Shown here piece by piece: positions 12,101 to 21,100 of a stretch of DNA of 64,000 nt. The notes beneath the pieces were generated by a model. It did no database searches. It worked only from the letters and a program-made list of their open reading frames with translations, and had not been told where the DNA came from. Position 1 is the stretch's first letter, and every line of letters begins with the position of its first letter. Where the stretch lies: contig OZ022512.1 of the NCBI GenBank assembly GCA_963989385.1, positions 30,215,899 through 30,279,898 on the forward strand, given 5' to 3'. A program made the translations under genes and the position numbers. Source of the stretch: Ctena decussata. Its lineage: Eukaryota > Mollusca > Bivalvia > Lucinida > Lucinidae.

Positions 12101-15100
12101 TCTACGTTTGTGAACCTACACAGCCATAGTTCAAACATGCTTACTCGGCAGTCAGGATTGCTTTCGGTCAGTTAAGATTACTATCTTACTCAGAAGATGT
12201 GAGTCCGCTTTTAATCAGAAGAAGCGCCTTAAATGACTGCTTTAAACCTTCATGACTTCTTTCAAGAGACTGAACATACCTAGGCTGCTTAGTAAAATCA
12301 TAAGGTATGGGCTTGCTAAAAGGTCATAACACTAGATGTCTATAGCGTTACTAAGTCTCTGTCAACCTACATGCAAGGGCGTCTTTATCTCGTCCACATA
12401 TTTCAACTATCCAGTCCTTCTGTACGGCTATCTTGGTTCCCATACTAGCCAGTGTGGAGACCACGGCAATCATGATGATACCAGCGTAGCACAGGATCAG
12501 CAAACCCTCGTCAGGCCAGTAGACAACAATCTCGGGTTTGTACGTGATCACAAAGAAAATACATACTGCACAAACCAGGACACTCATATTCTGGATCACA
12601 AGAGTGGTTCGCGCGGCTGCAACAGAAAGCATCTATCTTTTATACCTGAATATATGTGCAAGTATAATATCACAATCATTCACTCTTTAAATTTATGCGA
12701 CACTGTAACCACACTAGATGGAGAAAAGGGGAACCTGTATTTGAAATGGTCATTTTGGGAGGTAAATCATTGGTTCTAAGGTCGGAAATTTGTTTTACGG
12801 TGACGCGCAAGTTCCTGTGTATCATAAATAAGGCTGACAATAATATGGAAGCGTTTCACCATTTGTCAATATAATTAAAGTAAATTTGCTAGGTCGCAAA
12901 ATCGCTTCACGAGGTCGCAATATTCCATAAAGCGAGCTCTTCTGGAAGCCCTAGCTATGCTCCTAGATTTATCCCAGTGGTAAGTGAAATACTTTTTGAT
13001 ACAAGAGACTTTCAGCTGGTGCTAGAATGCACTTCGGTATGCTAAGACTTTTGAAAACTTTACATAGGTCATAATTACTGCAAAGCACCTGTACACTAAG
13101 GCAACATAGGAACATACCATTGAGCCTGGGTGTTCTGTCAATCCAGTCCCCGACCACAGCCCCAAGCAGCAGGACAGCACTGCCAGACGCGAAGCCATAT
13201 ATTGCTGTGAGTCTCAGGGAGTCGGGAGATATTATCACCATAAACAGACCCACACCAAAACTCCACATTCGATCGCCCTAAAACAAAAATTATATCAGTA
13301 GGTTAAAGTAAACAAGAGGCCCACGGGCCACAAAGCTCACCAGATCTCTAGCTCAAAATTGCTGTCACATTTGTACAGGCTAATACAAAATATACAACTA
13401 CAAAGTCTCAGCCTGACAGCCTGTTGAGTTGACAACAAAATATATAACTATTTTCCATATTTTGATTGCAGCAAATGCCATTTTTCAATTTTCCCCACTA
13501 TAAGTCAATGCAACTCTAAGTTTCCATAGCAACCAAACAAAAAAGCCAATTTTTCATAAAAAACACAAACTTTCAACCCCCCAGCCTAATAAGGATACTA
13601 CAGATGAATTCGGGCCTTATTGGCCCAGTGACTTCTGAGGAGATAATTTTGTATTTTTTTTTTCCATCATTATTGCATTTTGGTTTCCATGACAACCAGT
13701 AAAAGGAACAGTGGGTCCAAAAACAATAAAGCTGATAGAAGACTTCTTGAGGAACATTTCTATAAAAGTTTTGTCAACATATCTGCAATGGCTAGGCAGT
13801 AAATGCCATTTTTCAATTTTCCCCATTATAAGTCAATAGGAACTCTAAGTTGCAATAGCAACCAAACTAAAGGGCAGATTTTCATAAAATACACAAACTT
13901 TCAACCCCCCAGCCTAAGGATACTACAGATGAAATCTGGGCCTTATCCGCCCAGTGGTTACAGAGGAAATAATTTTTAAGTATTTTTTTCCATTTTTTTT
14001 TTATTTTGGTTTCCATGGCAACCAATAAAAGGGGCATAGGGCCAAAAAAAACAAACAGCTGATAGAAGACATCTCAAGGAACATTTCTATAAAGGTTTTA
14101 TCAACATGTCTGCAATGGCTTGGCAGAAAATGCCATTTTTCAATTTTCCCCATTATAAGTCAATGAGAACTCTAAGTTGCCATAGCAACCAAACTAAAAG
14201 GGCAATTTTCATAAAAAGAACACAAACTTTCAATCCCTCATCCCAAGAATGCCATAGATGAAACCTGGGCCTTATCGGCCCAGTGGCTTCAGAGGAAATA
14301 ATTTTTTACGTATTTTTTCCTCTTTTTTTTGGCATTTCGGTTTCCATGGCAACCAATAAAAGGAGCAGTGGGCAAAAAAACACATAGCTGATAGTAGACA
14401 TCTCAAGGAACATTTCTATAAAAGTTTTATCAACATATCTGCAATGGCTTGGCAGAAAATGCCATTTTTCAATTTTCCCCATTATAAGTCAATGGGAAAA
14501 CTAAGTTGCCATAGCAACCAAACTAAAAGGGCAATTTTCATAAAAAACACAAACTTTCAATCCCCCATCCCAAGGATGCCACAGATGAAATTTGAGCCCA
14601 ATCGGCCTAGTGGCTTCAGAGGAGATGTCGTTTAAAAGTGTTGACGGACGACGACATACGACGACGACATACGACGACAGACGACGACGACGGACCACTG
14701 CCTATCCTATAAGCTCCCCCGGAGCCTTCGGCTCTGGTGAGCTAAAAATATAAACAAGATCAATAATTAATACAATCAGATCCTGTATACCGCCCTCAAA
14801 ACCAAACAGGAAAGAGGAATATTACATGACGAATATTACATGTTCACGAAAGGCATGCACGGTAAACCGAATGAACTGCTCTTAAGAATTATAGGTTTGA
14901 AAAAATCACACTTTGTATGAATTTCAGGTAGCATCTCACATAATTTGAACACCTCTTCCCAAACTGGTGAACAGCTCTTCCCAAACTGTGGTCAGTCAGC
15001 TACCTTAATTGAAAAAAAAACAGTAACATCTATTTCCAACTATTTTCTATAATTTTATATTACGAAACCACAACAGATGTATCCCCTGGGGACTATCAGT

Positions 15101-18100
15101 AATAGATAACTGGGGGCTTACACTACATTTACTGGATCCAAACCCTCGCCTTATGCTTCTGCAATGGTTCAACTCAAGCACATTCACGGAAAACAAGAAC
15201 ATAGTATACAGAACACATGAACATCTATTTTTTAACCTATTCTCTATTTTTCTATCAAGAAACAAAACAAACAGAAAGCAAAAAGAGCAACTGTATACAG
15301 GTAACCACTTTGCTGGTACCACAGACAAGCAGACACGAGAACAATTGACACTGGGGAACCACAACCATAGTCTGTAAACTTCACCACCAAAAAGCACCGC
15401 CATAAAACGGGCAGGGGGTGGGGGAGGCTTAGATCAAAATCCCCCGAGGCTCGCCCTCTGCTTCTGCAGCGACTTGATACAGTTAGTTCGCTGTTTGCTC
15501 CGCTTGACGGTTTCGTATCCCATCAATGTATAATTATAGAAACAAGCAAATTCGATGATATATATCCCCCGCCGAGGTGGCCCTGATTCGTTTAAGTTTC
15601 ATAAAATTTTGTTCACTGGTTACTTAGTTAAGGCTGAACTTGTGGAGTGTACATAAAGTCAAGGGCAATAACTCTTGGATAAGTAAGGCATAAGCTGACG
15701 CTGTTCTTCTTAAACACTTCTCTCAGCATCACTGCATTATGATGATACATTTTCAATTCAGTTACAAGAAATTTTGTTCGTCGGCACCTTAATAATGGCT
15801 AATTTGTGGATTTTAAATCAATTCAAGAGCATTAAACCATGCACTACTAAAGAGATTACACAAAACCTAATGTGCACTGCTGTGTCATGACGATATATAA
15901 TTATTATAAGTTTCAAGAAATTCCATTCATTGGTTTCTTAGTTATGACTCAATTTGTTGATTTTAAACCAATTCAAGGGCAATAACTCATTGCTTACTAA
16001 AGCAATTCCGACAAGCTGTAAGATGCGTCAGTGTGTTATGGTGATACATATTTAGTATAATTTTTTATAGAATTCTATTCATTGATAGCTTAGTTATGGC
16101 TGGAATTTGCAATCTCACATTGATTCAAGGGCAATAACTCATGCATTATTGATGCCATTCTAATGAAACTTTATGTGCATATCCGCGTTACGGTGATACA
16201 TATTCAGTTTAAATTTCATGAAGTTTTGGTCATTGGTTACTTGGTTATGGCTCATTTCATTGATTATAAGTCAATTAAAGGGCAATAACTCATGCACTAC
16301 TGAAGCCAGTCTGACGAAACTTCATGTTCATCAGGACATTATTATAGTGATATGTAAATATTTTAAGTTTCATGAAATTCCGTCCAGTGGTTACTTAGTT
16401 ATGGCTCATTTCATTAATTTCAAGTCAATTAAAGGGCGGTAACTCATGAATTACTGAAGCCAGTCTAATGAAACTTCATGTGCATCATTGCATTAAAGTG
16501 CTATATAGTTATTTTAAGTTTCAAGAAATTCTGTCCAGTAGTTACTTATTTATGCCTCATTTCATTGATTTTAAATCAATTAAAGGGCAATAACTCATGC
16601 ATTACTGAAGCCAGTCTGATGAAACTTCATGTGCCACAGCGCGTTATAGTAATATATATTTACTTTGAACTTCACGAAATGCAGTCCAGTGGTTACTTAG
16701 TTATGGCTCCGGGCGGACGGAAGGACGGACGGATGGAAGAAATAGTGATACATACAGTGGACTCGACAGTATCAGATCAAGTTCAATAAAACTCCTGTTT
16801 TGTTGTATATGAAGGCTAACATTATGTATGTTATTACACATAACAATTGCAAAATATCCCTTCTATCTATCCATGTCAAAATATTTACGAAATTTATTCC
16901 TTTAAGGGCAGATAACCTATCCAGACTTACAGGAGGGTCTTACGACAGTAACGAATCAGTTGCGACAGTATCGGATCATATGATATTATCTTATAAGAGC
17001 GTTCCTCCGATGCATTCTGCCAAACTACTTAGCTTCAATAATTTGGCTACATAAACAGTTGGACCTATTAAACTCTGAGAGGAAACTTTTACGGCCTTTC
17101 AACGAAATTTTTCACGTGGCCCGTCACCAGCAACATTAGCTAACAGTTGAACGTGTACTTGTAAATGTACAAGCATGTCAATAATTCTTAACTCAATTAT
17201 CCCCTGCGCTCCTTTAGCACGGAACTACTCAAACAGTATAGACCATAATCTGACTTTTGTAAAGGATACACCATGATAAGACCGTAGCATCTGATCAGGA
17301 TCAAGAAATTTATGGTGATTTTCCGCCTTAGCACTGGAATATTGATCAATGCAATTAGAGTATAAACACTACATGGTCATTCAACGAGTTTTGCTGCATT
17401 AATCTGAGTCTACGCAGTGTACAAATGTGTCCAGCTGGTGAACGCAAAACATTAATGGGTTCACAAACATGCGAGATGATGTCGAATGTTTTTTTTCAGA
17501 ATGTTTAGCGGAAGCTTAGATGTGCTACGCATAACCGTCATTATCAGACGGTAGTGTGTGGGGCGTACAAAAAGGATATTGTACAATTTTTTATACCGAT
17601 CTGTTTTGAAAGAAGACACGACAGTCATTCAGGTAGTTGATTTATGACTTACTTGCAGCATCAGGCCTGCATCTGATATAAAGTTTTCCAGCTAATGCCT
17701 GAATTTCAGTTCAACTTATATAATGATCCGTTACTGTCGCACATGGGTGCCCAACATTTCAAGTCTCTAGCTTCATCAAATACTGGGATGTCATGAAAAT
17801 AATGACTGTCTGCAATTTGAGGGATGCCAGGACACATTACAAAGCAGAATCGGTTTCAATCGCCTAATTATAAAATTGTGTAAACAACCGAAATGTGTTT
17901 TGGGAGTAACGTGCAACAGACAAAATGCAAGCGCCGCTGAAGAGGGGTCAAGCTTTTCAACAACTCTGATTTGTTTCACAGCCGCACATTTCGATTGAAT
18001 TTTTCACCCTGCACTTTGTCATTTGTTTAACTCGATGACTGTAATATAATGGTAAAAAATATTTGCTTCATTTGTGAGGAAAATGGGTGATAACATAAGG

Positions 18101-21100
18101 GTGATCCGATACTGTCGATGATCCGATACTGTCGAGTCCACTGTATTTAGTATATTTTTTTTATAGAATTCTATTCATTGATAACTTAGTTATGGCTGGA
18201 ATTTGCAATCTCACACTGATTCAAGGACAATAACTCGTGCATTATTGATGCCATTCTGATGAAATTTTATGTGCATATCGAGATACATATTCAGTTTAAA
18301 TTTCATGAGGTTTGGTAATTGGTAACTTGGTTATGGCTTATTTCATTGATTATAAGTCAATTAAAGGGCAATAACTCATGCACTTCTGAAGCCAGTCTGA
18401 CGAAACTTCATGTGCATCAAGACATTATAGTGATATGTAAATGTTTGAAGTTTCATGAAATTCCGTCCAGTGGTTACTTAGTTATGGCTCATTTCATTAA
18501 TTTCAAGTCAATAAAAGGGCGGTAACTCATGCATTACTGAAGCCAGTCTAATGAAACTTCATGTGCATCATTGCATTAAAGTGATATAGGCCTATAGTTA
18601 TTTTAAGTTTCAAGAAATTCTGTCCAGTAGTTACTTATTAATGCCTCATTTCATTGATTTTAAATCAATTAAAGGGCAATAACTCATGCATTACTGTAGC
18701 CAGTCTGATGAAACTTCATGTGCCACAGCGCGTTATAGCAATATATATTTATATTAAGTTTCAAGAAATTCCGTCCAGTGGTTACTTAGTTATGGCTCCG
18801 GACGGACGGAAGGACGGAGGGATGGTAGGAAGGACGGACAGACAGACAGACAGATGGACGGACATGGAGAAAACTATATCCCTCCGCCTTGGGCGGGGGA
18901 TAATAAAACAAAATCACGAATAACAGGAAATTAAATTATTTGCGAATGAATCTTGGGTTTGAGAAATATTATACTTTTCCATTGTAAGAATTTCAGATAA
19001 TATCTCACTTATAATTTGAGAGGAGCATGGCATACAATGTATGCCATGCTCCCCTCGAATTATAAGTGGGATGACGCCGTAGATCTGTTATCATAGCAAC
19101 TATGGAATAACCAACTTAGGACCTTGGCAGAATGACGTCTTAATGTAGTCACTTCGACATCAATATGAACTCTTAGTAGCTATGGTAACAAATGTATGAC
19201 GTTATTGGTATCGGAGCATGGCAAACAATGTATTCAATGACACTACAAATTAAAATTCTTTCACCAGAAACTTCAGACTTTCTCAAACAAATAATTATTC
19301 TCAAAATTGGATACGACCCATGATCAATCAAAGATGAGGACCACAGAAGCAACGTACTGGGACACAGATCCCTGGGGTCTCAAACAGCACCACTGGAACA
19401 CTGTAGCAAAAGGAAACCACCAGTTGAGCCCCGAGTGGTCAAGCAACCGACAAGACAAGCTCTGGCCCTAACCAACTAATATTAGATTGCTTTATGCCGG
19501 GTCCAACAAGACTGCCAACCGCTTATAAATTTGAATTAACACTAAATATGGCTTTCAGTGGAATTCTCATGTATTTTAATTATCGTGTAACGGTAGTTGA
19601 ACTCATGACATCGGATTGTGAGCCCATAGAGTTAGTCCGTAGGCCAACGTGACCGCGTGACTGAAATACTGTTGGTCAGTATGTACACCACTATTCTAAT
19701 GCACTTACGGACGTAGCGCGACGTCTGATTGGTTAATGTCAAAACGCGACAGTTTATCCTGCGATATACTGTCGGAAATCCGACGTCATAATGAAACGTC
19801 GCTTCTTATTGGCTGATGTTTGGTTTTACGTTGCTGACGGCGCTTGCAATGGTGAAAACTAGTACGTTATGAAAGGTGAATTTGTGAAAAGTGCATTAGC
19901 ATTGGGATACCTGTATGTAAAATTGTCATTTAGGGAGGTTAATCATCGGTTTTATGGTCGAAAATTACGTTTTACGGCCCCGCTTGCGCGTCGCCGTAAA
20001 ACGAAATTTCCGACCATAAAACCGATGGGTTACTTCCGCAAATTATCATTTTGAATACAGATATCCCCTATAACATTCATAAATATTTAACAAGTGAACC
20101 TGACAACAAACGAAGTTCAAAACTATTGTGCTGACCAAATATACTGGTACAGAAGTGTCTTGAATTTTACAGGGGAAAATAGCGTAGACTCTTTTAGAAC
20201 CTGCACCGTCAATCGTTCTGCTAGCATTTCTGAGCATACATTTTAATAGTTTGTTATTTTTAGGTGTATTAGACTTTCACATATTTAGGCCATTACGGTG
20301 GTGTTAAAAAGAAATATATTACCCATGAAGACAATGTATGACTAAGGTAGACAAAGAAGCGTATCCTAAATGGTAAAGACTTTTCACCTGAGCCTGAAAG
20401 AAAGAAGAAAAAGAGAACTAAACAGGATATTTCATTTTGAGAAAGCGTAACAACATACAACAGCAACATAAGCCCTAAAGGGCTTCTGATATCGTAGTAA
20501 CTAGTTCAAAATTCAAAGATAAAACACTCAAACACAGAAAATGGAAATTAGCTATTACGAAAAACTACGAAAACAACACTCAGCGGCGACAGTTTTGACT
20601 CTTGCTCACAAAGGCAAGAAACTGTTCTAGAAAAAATATAATTACATGTATTAAGAAACTAAACCTATTCAAACATAAGTTCAGCAACAGCAAGATCAAA
20701 ATCTATACGCCGTTGCTGAACGTAAGTTTGACTACTCTGAACTGTCACTCTTTGACGTTCCGGAATAATGACTATCAAAATTATGAATTACATAGTTGTT
20801 CAGAACTTTATAATTTTGATAAAGGCATTATGCAGATACGTTAAAAATACAGCGTGCCAGTCAGGGTACATGTTGCTCATCCTAACACGGATTTCTTCAT
20901 AACATATGTTTGAATAGTTAAGTCTGTTAGTTATTATCATTTTTTGTGAGTGGAGCCAGGTCTGGTACATTGGCTGGATGGCGTGGCAGAGCCACACCAT
21001 CCAGCCAAAGTACCAGATCTGACATAAGCCAAAGAAAATCTTGATGTCACATCCACTCAGACACAACCTTGTGCTCGCAATGTGATTGGAAGAAGATACA

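Noticed and set aside
15047..15403. 118-codon minus-strand ORF
   Set aside because: Low-complexity Cys/Phe/Leu-rich composition, no domain, no splice-compatible context with ferroportin; it appears random in AT-rich intron sequence.
17791..17979. 62-codon ORF inside the TA-flanked transposon; possible THAP or transposase zinc finger on either strand
   Set aside because: A few Cys residues are present, but the spacing fits neither a THAP domain nor a DDE transposase, and stops interrupt the alternative frames.
20959..21020. microRNA precursor
   Set aside because: The arms pair well, but the loop is only about 3 bases and other MITE palindromes are abundant; no independent support.
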